NCBI GenBank assembly: GCA_964036195.1 | Contig: OZ038456.1 | Location: 15,872,001-15,936,000 of the forward strand | DNA from: Sphaerolaimus hirsutus | Lineage: Eukaryota; Nematoda; Chromadorea; Monhysterida; Sphaerolaimidae | Direction: 5' to 3' | Length of the DNA stretch: 64,000 bases | Shown here: positions 36,001 to 45,000 of the stretch, piece by piece | Layout of the letters: each line of letters opens with the position of its first letter | How positions within the stretch are numbered: position 1 is the stretch's first letter | Position numbers and translations under genes: made by a program | The notes under the pieces: generated by a model | Seen by the model: only the letters and a program-made list of their open reading frames with translations | Databases searched by the model: none | What the model was told of the DNA's origin: nothing

Positions 36001-38015
36001 TCGCTGGTGTTCACTCGCTGGTTCTCATGTCACTGTAGGACACGATGAGTTGAAACGATTGAAACGAAATTCAATATTCAATATCAATATTATTTCATTC
36101 CGAAATTGCCGAAATTCAATGTAAATACAATGTTTTTGAAATGTTTTCTCGTACCGATTTCGTTCCAACCCCGGCCGCCACTACCGTATTTCTTCTAATA
36201 GAAGCGCGCCGTTCTATTTTTTTCGTCAACTTTTTTACCTGCCGTTCTATTGGAGGTGCCGTCCTATTGGAGGCTGCCGTTCTATTTTTTCACCAACTTT
36301 TTTCACAGATTTTTCATTTCAACATAGCCTTATTTTTTTATGATCCTATAACAATATTTTAATATCAGAGCATCAATTTGAAAGTTAACACCTATTTGAA
36401 TGCTTTGAATGTTCGCACCAACCATTTCTGATTTATTTTTGTATTTTGGCACCCTCCCAACACGATTTCTAGTTGCCGTTCTATTAGGGGTGCCTTTCAA
36501 TTGGAGGCTGCCGTTCTATTGTTTTCGTGAGCGCAAAAACGAGCCAAAACCTGCCGTTCTATTGGAGGTGTTCTTCTATTGGAGGTATGCCGTTCTATTA
36601 GAAGAAATACGGTAATACCTATCATCATGTAGTATCTTATCTTTAGTCTCAGCTTTCTGTTCTTTATTTGTTTAAAACTATTCATCTACCCATTGTTTTG
36701 CTGCGCGTCTACATATTTAGTTTACTGGATGTGTGTTGCCATTCCTCGACTCCATCCAATACCGCGCAAATAGATTCACCCTGTACCACTCTGCAAGTAA
36801 ACGCTCTCTGTGTAAGTAGTAGCAGCGTTCAAGTAATTATGACTGCTCTGCAAGTGCTTTCACCGTGCAAGTATGTACCTCAAGTTAGGGTTCAAACGGG
36901 ATTGACTTTTCGGGATCGGGATCGGGATTGGTTTTTTGAGATTTCGGGATCGGGATCGGGATTGGCCGGGATTGGGGTCACTGGATCGGGATTGGGATTT
37001 TTTCGGGATCGGGATTGGGGTCTTGGGATAGAGATTTTGGCCAATGTTTTGACATCCACATTTGTTCATAAAGGTCTAAAAACACTGTTGGATGCCAGAA
37101 ACGTGGCATAAAATGAACGCTGGGGGTTTGCGTTCACATTTTTGGATGCAAAACGTCGTTTTTTTCACTTTTGATAATTTCCACTAATTTTTCCGTGATC
37201 GGGATCCCGGACTTTGGAGTTTCTCGTGATCGGGATCGGGATTTGAAAAGTTTCGGGATCGGGATCGGGACTGCTAAATCCCGGAATTTCACGGGATCCG
37301 GGATCGGGATCGGGATCCCGTTTGAGCCCTACCTCAAGTATGCTAGCATAAAAATGGATGATGTTAGAAAATATAGATAATATAATCTCAGAAAATCCCT
37401 CAAAAGGGCAATATAATTGAATCTCTCTGAAAAATGCAAAAAAAGCAATGTGAGCAGTGAGATTTTTTATATTTTCTTACCATAGTGGAAAATCATAGAG
37501 AAAACTAAATAAATATAAGTTATTTTTATATTTTTCTGATATTTAAAAAAATATTCAATCTCCTCAATTGTTTCAATGCTCACTCTGCTATGCTTCAGGT
37601 AGCCATAATTTTGTTTTGTTCTGAGAGATTGTCTGAAATTATCTTAAAGTATATTTTGTCACTTATATATATTTATCATGGCTAGCTGGGGTGCATGCGT
37701 GCAGGGCGAGCGCACTCACAGTGGTCAACATTACTTACAGGCCCTACTACTTGCGTAGCGGGCTCACCTGCAGAGAGAGTGCCAGCCAATAGGATTTGCG
37801 TCTACTTCATAATACCCACTTCACATCCCGCTCGCTGTGTGTATCCATCTGATGCTCACCCACGTTGATGCAGGTTGAGCAGCGTGCGGAACGCATCTCA
37901 GATAGCCGTGCTGGACAACGGCACAGTTGTTGAGTTGGGCACCTTTGAGGAGTTGATGCGAAATAAAGATGGATCGTTTTACAAGTTGGTCAGCAGACAA
38001 GCATTTGTTGGCTGA
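24018..38015 (+). CDS. ABCB10: Mitochondrial inner-membrane half ABC transporter, ABCB10 type
   Basis: Thirteen phase-consistent exons: 24018-24142, 25010-25181, 25673-25809, 25992-26192, 28545-28691, 28889-28970, 29850-29999, 30063-30237, 30304-30403, 32005-32085, 34258-34357, 34661-34832, 37874-38015 (TGA). About 594 codons: one six-helix TMD followed by one NBD, a half transporter that must dimerise. Family landmarks include [53 protein letters not shown], Walker [10 protein letters not shown] (about residue 383 of the visible part), Q-loop SQEPTLFSD, signature SGGQRQR, Walker [12 protein letters not shown] and H-loop IAHR. ABCB10 is linked to haem synthesis and biliverdin export in mitochondria; that is family knowledge. 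All catalytic motifs are intact. The intron after 30237 has a GC donor. Most introns carry nested MITEs. Confidence 0.93.
24312..24924. mobile_element. Family G MITE (TAGGGTGTCAA, GGAAAACGGAAA-rich)
   Basis: Termini are TAGGGTGTCAAAAAAAATT and AATTTGACACCCTA, with exact target copies GTTATGGT at 24304-24311 and 24925-24932. The interior is a degenerate purine repeat. It lies in an ABCB10 intron. Confidence 0.9.
25194..25401. mobile_element. Family I MITE (CAGGGGTCTCC), internally deleted
   Basis: Runs from CAGGGGTATCTTGAATG to CATTCGAGACCCCTG with the family's GGATAGATAGC blocks. Flanks GCCCCCGG and GCCCCGGG form a target duplication with one mismatch. It starts 12 bp after the donor of ABCB10 exon 25010-25181. 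Confidence 0.75.
25432..25640. repeat. Family L palindromic repeat (AAGTAAAA-rich)
   Basis: It begins GTGGTCACTTCCGCAAGTGG. GAAGTAAAA/TTTTACTTC blocks in inverted arrangement resemble 47745-47970 and 60667-60865. Confidence 0.5.
26216..26468. mobile_element. Family J MITE, core AGTCATG
   Basis: Left end GTAGTCATGTAAACCCGCCAG..; right end GGGTCTACATGACTAG..GGGTTTACATGATTAG. The four-base core next to CATG is repeated within this copy and differs in other copies. Confidence 0.6.
26611..27448. mobile_element. Nested CAACGATGG MITE (AACACAGAAAC-rich)
   Basis: Termini are CAACGATGGAAAAAACAC and ACTTACCCATCGTTG, with exact target copies GTCCTGAG at 26603-26610 and 27449-27456. The interior has GAGTTTTT/AAAAACTC and ACACAGAAAC repeats. 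Confidence 0.88.
27752..28192 (-). mobile_element. Nested family F MITE (CAGGGACGTATCCAGG)
   Basis: Termini are CAGGGCCGTATCCAGGG and CCTGGATACGTCCTTG, with exact target copies GACACTGA at 27744-27751 and 28193-28200. It carries the GGCGCC-rich core and C/G homopolymer runs typical of the family. Confidence 0.9.
28977..29432 (+). mobile_element. Family F MITE inserted at an ABCB10 splice donor
   Basis: Termini are CAGGGACGTATCCAGGA and CTGGATACGTCCTTG. Exact target copies CGGTGAGT lie at 28969-28976 and 29433-29440. The duplicated octamer is itself the donor site of exon 28889-28970 (TCG|GTGAGT). Confidence 0.92.
30428..30617. mobile_element. Family J MITE, core TGGCCATG
   Basis: CTGGCCATGTAAACCTGCTGGCCATGTAGACC at the left and CTACATGGCCAGCGGGTTTACATGGCC at the right, ending GCGCAGGGTCCC. 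The same core GGCC is used at all four sites. Confidence 0.65.
30618..30794. mobile_element. Family K MITE (ACCCTGTAAAATGTC)
   Basis: Left end CACTCCCTAACCCTGTAAAA, right end CACACAGGGTCGCCTGGGAGTG. The interior repeats ATGTCATG, as in the copies at 40406, 45785, 46710, 52047, 58308 and 60535. Confidence 0.55.
30803..31914. mobile_element. TAGGGTTGGGGAACCGAACC MITE with nested fragments
   Basis: The outer ends are degenerate AACCGA repeats (TAGGGTTGGGGAACCGAACC and ATTCCCAACCCTA), with exact target copies GTGACTCC at 30795-30802 and 31915-31922. The middle (about 30960-31640) holds pieces of families F and J (GGCGCCATGGCG core, GCGCATGTAAACC). Confidence 0.9.
32113..32666. mobile_element. 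Family G MITE stacked on the next element
   Basis: Termini are TAGGGTGTCAACAAAAAC and AAAGTTGACACCCTT. It is flanked by ATTGTGAC at 32105-32112 and 32667-32674. The interior is GGAAAACGGAAA repeats. Confidence 0.88.
32768..33842. mobile_element. Family E foldback element (CCACACACACTGGATGTCAAC)
   Basis: Ends are GCCACACACACTGGATGTCA and TGACATCCAGTGTGTGTGGC. The internal arms 32825-32960 and 33000-33118 form a long hairpin. The family M copy at 33127-33804 sits inside its right arm. Confidence 0.85.
33127..33804 (-). mobile_element. Family M MITE, complete copy nested in a foldback
   Basis: Termini are TAGGGTTGGCCAATG and TTTTTCCAACCCTA, with exact target copies GTTGACAC at 33119-33126 and 33805-33812. 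At 678 bp it is a full-length reference for the family. Confidence 0.92.
34085..34148. mobile_element. Family I left-end fragment
   Basis: CAGGGGTCTCCAATTGCAGG followed by CGGCCAGCTATCTATCTA, then the match ends. Confidence 0.5.
34896..35378 (-). mobile_element. Family I MITE (CAGGGGTCTCC), complete
   Basis: Termini are CAGGGGTCTCCAAGATTTTG and CTAGGAGACCCCTG, with exact target copies ATGTAGAC at 34888-34895 and 35379-35386. GGATAGATAGC blocks lie at both ends. Confidence 0.92.
35505..35920 (+). mobile_element. Family A MITE, right terminus damaged
   Basis: Starts TACCGTATTTCGTCGAAATA and has the duplicated segment CCCCCCTCAAAATGGCCAGT. It ends at CCCCGGGGGTATTTCATC without the terminal ATACGGTA. 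Confidence 0.7.
36183..36614 (-). mobile_element. Family B MITE, second copy
   Basis: Starts TACCGTATTTCTTCTAATAG and ends CTATTAGAAGAAATACGGTA, with TGCCGTTCTATTGGAGG blocks. It is the reverse of the copy at 12918-13370. Confidence 0.8.
36886..37331. mobile_element. Family D MITE with exact target duplication
   Basis: Termini are TAGGGTTCAAACGGGATTG and CCCGTTTGAGCCCTA, with target copies CCTCAAGT at 36878-36885 and 37332-37339. Degenerate CGGGAT repeats lie at both ends. Confidence 0.9.
37340..37873. other. Last ABCB10 intron, rest
   Basis: AT-rich, with a short GC-richer stretch near 37690-37800. No exon or known repeat family was recognised. Confidence 0.4.
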
Positions 38016-39017
38016 CCAAGTTGCCTAGGTAAATATCTGTAAAATTTGTAGCTGTCAGTTATCACTTAAATAACGGCTGGTCCGATTTTTGTAGGCTATT
38101 TGAAAAATTTCCACTTAAATATGTCGATATACATTGTTGCCTGTTGCATCATGGATAAAAGGTCATTGTACCCTTAGTTTTAATCACTTGAAGTGTTAGC
38201 AAATATTTTTCATAAAAACTATTCGAAATTTCTTTCATTGGATCTAGTCCATTTTTTCATTCTTAATTTACGTTACGTTTCCTCCCGTAAATGTTTAGTT
38301 TATTCTTATCTCCATTTTACGTTTCCATCATTCCTTTTCCAGTGTCCATAAAACATTTTCTTAACATGATCTCACTTCATTCATAATCTTAATTCACGCG
38401 ATAAATTCGAACGCTTCACGGCACAAATTGTGCCAAAACACGGCAAAAACTCAAATAAGGAAAATAATTTGATACAGTAGTAAAGTGCAGCTGAATTCTA
38501 CTTAGTGGCACGCAGTGAAATATCTGGCTGTCGAAAAAAAACGACAAAAAAGCGTAAATACAAACAACTGTAAAAATCTCACAACACTGCAGGCGGCACT
38601 CAAAACAGCGCGTCATGACATAGAATCAAACCACACAAGGCGCTGAACATGCGAAGTGGGTCAATCTTCACATTGTCAGCACCAAAATGCATTAAAATTG
38701 ACCATGTATAGCGAGGTTGGGTCAGGACCTCGGTAAATTGGTCAGAAAGTCATTGGTCAAGTAGAATATGAAAAGCGTTGAAGAAAAAAAATCCAGTATG
38801 ATTTTGCGGTGCCACCGAACACGTAGCTGCACATGAGAAGCTCCACAATGTAAAAAAATTCTATAAAGCCCCAAAGCTGTGATAAACATCTCAAAAGCGG
38901 GTAACCTTGGTAGGTAATTAAAACGAAATTTGGAAAAATTTAAAAGAGGCAGCGTGTTTTCAGGAAGGTTTTCGTTTGTTAATTTAATTTTGGCATATTT
39001 GCATCAATTTCTGTTGA
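38016..39017. other. Tail-to-tail intergenic spacer
   Basis: It separates the ABCB10 stop (38015) from the end of the Ig-protein gene (39018). It should hold both 3' UTRs. I see no further gene. Confidence 0.5.
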
Positions 39018-39058
39018 TCACTTCTTGCCCCTCGGCGATGGCACGGGTGAATCCATGC
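39018..39058 (-). CDS. Terminal exon of the Ig protein, MDSPVPSPRGKK-stop
   Basis: Acceptor CCTTTCAG precedes 39058. The 41-bp exon (2 + 12 codons + TGA) fits exactly the phase 1 end of exon 40713-40889. The product is a short, Pro/Ser/Lys-rich tail. A possible extra exon near 39626 (DGSAAAAKIV) would compete for the same phase. Confidence 0.45.
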
Positions 39059-42000
39059 CTGAAAGGATATAGGTGCTGGTAAATTAATCATTGAATTTCT
39101 GGCTAATTTGCAGTTGAATGGGCCCATCCACAGTAGTTGACATCAAAATTGGTGTCAATTAAACTGAACTAAATTTTGGTTAATTTTGTGATTTTAACTT
39201 TTACCTGTGTTATAAAGCACAGTTAATTTTTTATCGTGACTCTTATTTTTCATTGTTTATGTTAACTATGATCCTTAAAAACATTTTTTGGTCGTTTAGT
39301 TGACATTCGGTTGACACGAATTTGCGATGTCAACTAATGTGTGTGGGCGCATTTGGAGATAGCCCCGCACCGTGCCAAGCGCGGCTAATTACGGATAAAT
39401 TTGCAAATTGCGGTTAGAAAACATGATATAAATTAACGAGCTTGTCACTTGACAGGGAACTTGGTTGAGTGCAAGACTGCTCCAGAATGAACAGTTCACA
39501 TTGCAAAGCAACAAAAACGGAAATCAATAAAAACACAGGAAACAAAATGTACCATGACATTGATCATTAGTTGAACATAAGGCATAAACATGTGTAGGAC
39601 AATTTTTGCGGCGGCCGCGCTCCCATCTGCCAAATCTGCACACGGAATGTGTTACTTTTTTTTAATTGCACTGTTACTGTTAGCGTTGCTCTGGCATCAG
39701 TGAGTATTTATAACATAAAGGGTAATAATCATTTAACATCGCAGCATTTAATGACACAGGTCAGTCCTGCGCAGTCTAAACTGCAGGGGTCTCCTAGGAG
39801 GGGAGCTGGGGGGGGGGGGCTGCCCGGATCTCGGAGGTCGCTCAGCTATCTATCAATCACGAGGCAAAATTTTTGGCTACTACCCCCTGAGCTCCCCCCC
39901 CCAAATCGCTCAGCTACCTACCTATCTGGAGCGATTTTAGAGAAATTTTGTCCCAATTTTCATTCAAAATCGTTAATTTTCATACAATTTTATAGTTTGT
40001 TACCTGCAATATCGCGGCTTTCGCATATACACATGTTTATTGACTAATTTTTAGCCTATTTTGGGTAGCTTTAACTAGTTTTAGCGATTCTTCCCCCATT
40101 TCTGCCTTATATGCACTGAAAAAGCTTATATATTTTGCCCCCGGGAGTCTCCCAAGCCTCCCCCAGTCCCCCCAGAAAAATTTACAGCTATATATCACTC
40201 CGGAGTAGCGATTTGTCACCTATCAGCCCCCGCAAGGGCCACAATCTTGGAGACCCCTGGTAAACTGTCCCGTTACAAATTCTAGGCAAAATTTTTAGCT
40301 TAGATTGATAACTGGAACTGATAATGTGAAATCGATGGGTTTTTTCAACTATAATTTTTGGAATTTTTAAACTGCATTTCTTTCCTGACAGGACAGGTTA
40401 CAGGGCTCAGGACTGACCTCTGGGGACTGACCCCGCTCAGACCTTGTGAAGTGTAAAGTGGCAAATGTCATGTAAAATGTCAAAACAAAAAAAAAGATTT
40501 TATTACTGAACTTTGCATGACAATTGACACTTTACATTTGTCATGACAATTCGACACTTTGTCATGACATTTTACATGACATCTAACAGTGTACTTTACA
40601 CTTTACATGGTCTGGGATTAGCCTAGGACTCGACAGGACACAAAAAAAACAAGTGAACAAAAAGTCACAAAAACACAAAAAGCACATTCACACACACAGC
40701 CTGCAAACTCACCCTTGCCGGCGCTCTTGCCCACGTGCACGTGCGTGGAGCTCATGGCCGTGCCGTGGTCGTTGGTCAGCGTGAGCAGGTACTCGCCCGC
40801 GTCGTGCTCGTGCGCAGAGTCCGCCCGCAGCTCGCTGCCCTGGCCGTGCGCGTGCGACGTGGGGAGGCTGTGGATCGTCAGCAGCGTGCCTGAGGGGGTG
40901 GGGGGGGGGGTGGATTGAGGTTGGGGGTTGATTTGGGGCGTAGGCTTGTTTGCCATGTAAAGCCGCTTGGCATGTGAACCCGCTTGGCATGTAAACCCGT
41001 TTGGCATGTAGACCCATAGCGGTGGTCTTATGGGGAGGGCTGATCAGCTAGCTATCTATCCCGAGGCTGAGCCCCGCCCCAATTCTCTCAACTATCTACT
41101 ATCTAAGTGGAGCAAACTTTGAGCAATTGTTCCCCAACCTACACCCAAAATCACTAAATTTTGTCCATTTTGTCAATTTTGCCATATATCATATATATTT
41201 TGCCCCAGCGAGCCCCCAGCTCCCAGAGAGATTTGATATCTATGAAGCCTCGGTCAAGGTTCAAAAGGTATGAAGGGTCAAAACCTTGGAAACCCTGATC
41301 CGTTGTCTACATGCTGAACGGGTTTACGGGCCAAGGGGCACAGGGTCAATGTCACTGCCATATCACTTATCGAACCGATCGCCACAATCAGTTGCACCCA
41401 ACCGCCGACGCACCCGTGTCCTTCAACTCAAGTCCGCCCTTGAACCACTTTACCACTGGCTCCGGCCGGCCGGTGTACTGCGCCTTCAAACTGAGCACGT
41501 CGCCCGGCCGCACGTACACCGCAGATGAGGGCCGGTCCAGGAACGTTGGCGGCGATGGCGCGGCCGCGGCCGAACTGAAAGAAGGGGAACTGGTTGGACT
41601 GGCCGCCAATGCGCTGTTTGGCGTGTGATGAGTGGACAGACATAACGTTATACAATGAATGATACCATATTTTGTTGAATAAGGTCACGTGAAAAATTGT
41701 GCACAACATTAACCAAAAATGGAACCAATGTGATGTAGTGTTTATTTTATTCAGATGAATAATGGTAGATTTCGTTGTAAGGTGTGCTGTCAGTAGACTA
41801 TAGGTGGTGAAAAGTGTAGAAGTGGTATGTCGCCTTCAAGCGAATTGTATTTTCACCAGCCAATTTACCTGGCACTTAGAAGTCTACTTGTCAAATAATT
41901 ATAACACCTGCAAATGTTCTCATTGCGTGCTTATCACTTCTATTGTCGCTTCACTTCACTCGTTCGTCTGTCCATTCTCACCTGGAGGGTAGTTTCTGGT

Positions 42001-45000
42001 CGCAGAACACGGTGAAGCTGTGCTTGCACGTGCCGGAGCTGTTCTCGGCGACCAGCGTGTACTCGCCCGCGTCGTGCGTGTCCAGGTTGCTCAGGCACAA
42101 GTAGAACCTGGGGATGGGTGCGGTCGAGAGTGACGCACGATAAATGAGGGTCATGTTACCCCCCCCCCCAATTTCCCCCGTTGGCCCCACACACACTAGT
42201 TGACATCGACACCACCAAATGTCAACTGGTTGCGATCCCAGTTCAAAGTGTGCTGACGAGCCGACGAACTACGTTGAAATGCAAGTTTGGTATTGGGATC
42301 GGAACCAGTTGACATTTGGTGTCGATGTCAACTAGGTAGTGTGTGTCAATGGGAACCCCTGCTTACGGTACTCGCCTTATTGGGCCCACACACGCTAGTT
42401 GACATCGACACCAAATGTCAACTGGTGCCGATCCCGATTCAAAGCTTGCTGACGAGTGGGCGGACGACGTTGAAACGCAATCTTTGAATAGGAACGGAAC
42501 CAGTTGCCATTTGGTGTCGATGTCGACTAGCGTGTGTGGAGCCAATCGACACAAGAGTCACTCACGTGTTTCCCACATTCCACACGGTGCATCTGTCGGA
42601 CACGTCGTCCAAATCCCTCAAGTCCTTGCCGCCCTTCATCCAGGTGACTCTGGGCTCGGGGTGCCCGGCCAGCTTTACCGCAACCTCACCGGAACCGGCG
42701 AGCAGCCAGTGCACCTTGGACGGCGCCTCCAGCACGGCCGGCTCTTCGTAGGTCTTGCGCTTTTCGGTGATGGTCACGGTGCCGCCGCACACGGTCGTGC
42801 CGTACTGGTTGGTCGCGCGGCACTCGTACACGCCCGAGTCCTCGGGGAACGCGTCCGCGATCACCAGTTTGTACGTGCTGCCTGATTTCTCGTAGTGGAA
42901 GCCTGGGGGGGGGGTATTCGAGTTAGGTGGTGTTGTGGAACGTGAGGAGATGATTTTTTTGCATGTGGTTATAGATAGATATCGTGCTTATTTGAATAAT
43001 TTCCGCTCTTGAATAATTCCCCCGTGTTAGACGAGTGAGGATAAAATAATTCGCGCGTTATGACCTATGATAAATTTCTTGTGTCTAACTTGTACGAAAA
43101 TGGGATGCTATTGAGTTAATAAAGCATATTTTGTGAAACGAGTATGGTTGACAATTACGCTGAAATTATTCTTCTTCTGGAATAATTCCACACCTTGAAT
43201 AGTCCCCCCTCAAATTTATTCAGCCACCAGTATTTATACAATATACTCTGAGAAAATTTTACGGTGGCTCGACAGCCAAAGTGCCCCCAAGTTAAGTTTT
43301 GTCTCATCCAACAAGCGAACGCACCCTTGGAGTCGGCCAGCTCGCAGTTGTCGTGCAGCCAGGTGATCTCGACGGGCTCGGTGCCCTGGACCAACTCGGC
43401 CTCGAGCTGCACCCGGTCGCCGTCCCTGGCGCTCAGCGGCTCCATGCTCGAGTGGCGGAACTTGGGCGCCTTCTGCGCTCGCACTTGCGCGCTGGGCGAC
43501 CGGGAGCCCTTGGCGCGGCCCCCGCGCACCACCAGCGCCATCGAGGTGCGCGCGCCCCCGCTCGCGTTCGTCGCGATGCACGTGTACCTGGGGGGCGGAG
43601 TTTGCGAGTTGGGGGATGATTGGGGGGCGATAAGTTCTGATGCACTTTTCTTTGCCGTGTGTTTTCTGGGGTTGGGAAAAGTAACGTTGTTAATGACCCC
43701 ATTTCTTTAAAAAAAATTTCTTTCAATAAACAGTATACAGTAAACAATAAACAGTTTTTCAATCAACAATAAACAGTAAACAGAGTGAAGATAAAGAATT
43801 TTAAGTCAACATATACAGCTGTATGAAGCGAGTCATAATGTGTTCTCATGTCTAAATGTCTGTGGACATGAATATAATTGCTATGTAGCCATGGTATGAT
43901 GGGAAGTTGTGATTCCCTCCAAAAATACATTTATGTGCCAACTCGTTATGTATATGTACTACATTGACATATCACCATATACACGATGTATTACCACGTG
44001 GTAGCACGCAGAAATGGAAGGGTTTTCACTAAAAATACAACTAGATCTATGAAAACAACCCAAAAAGATCTATGAAAACAACCCAATGGTATGTCAAATT
44101 TCGTGCATTCGTGCAAAACAATTTTTCTGATAAGAAGGGTTAAAATTTCCGGCCATCCCCAGCCCAGTGCATGCTGCACAACTGGGCAACCAGTGTCAAT
44201 TTCTGTCTACTGTTGCACACGCACCTGCCAGCCATCTCTTCAGTGACGCTGGCTATTTTCAGCGTGGCGCACTCGCCGTCGTAGGCGGTCTGCACGGCCG
44301 CCGTTGGCACCAAGCCAACTTTGTCGTGCATCCAGTCGATCGCCGGCGCCGGGTAGCCTGCAGATTTTGGGTGGGGTTACTTTCGAAATGTGTTCGAAAC
44401 ATTATACAGTATATTTTAGAGTCCGCCACCTCATAAACTCTCTCGGACGATGGCGGCTCGAAAAGCCCTGCATCCAAGTCAGGGGTCTCCAGGATATTGG
44501 CCCTCGCGGGGGCTGGATAGATAGCACATCGCTTCTCCGGAGGGATAGATAGCTGAAAAAATTTTCTGGGGGGGGGCTGGCGGGGGCACAATATATAGGC
44601 TTTTTCAAGGTTAAGAAGGCAGAAAGGGGAAAAAATCGCTAAGAATCAGTTAAAAGTAACCAAAAGAAGGTATAAAATGGCTAAAAATAGGTATATAACC
44701 ATGTATATAGCCGGTAAGCACGATTTTGAAGGTGAAAAACTATAAAAAGGTGCGAAAATTGGTGATTTTGAGCGAAAATTGGGGCAAAATTTCTCAAAAA
44801 CCACTCCAGATAGATAGATAGCTGAGCGATTTGGGGGGGTCTTTGGGGGTAGTAGCCAAAAATTTTGCCTCGGGATAGATAGATAGCTGAGCGGCCTCCG
44901 GGATAGATAGATAGCTGGCGGATTTGGGGGGGGCAGCCCCCCCCCAGCCCCCCCCTAGGAGACCCCTGATCCAAGTGTCTAGGGTTCAAACGATATATCG

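Noticed and set aside
39600..39630. Extra exon DGSAAAAKIV of the Ig gene
   Set aside because: Good acceptor and right phase, but no convincing donor; kept only as an alternative to the terminal exon at 39018-39058.
42415..43710. Plus-strand frames of 106-156 codons
   Set aside because: They are antisense shadows of GC-rich Ig exons 42566-42902 and 43325-43587.
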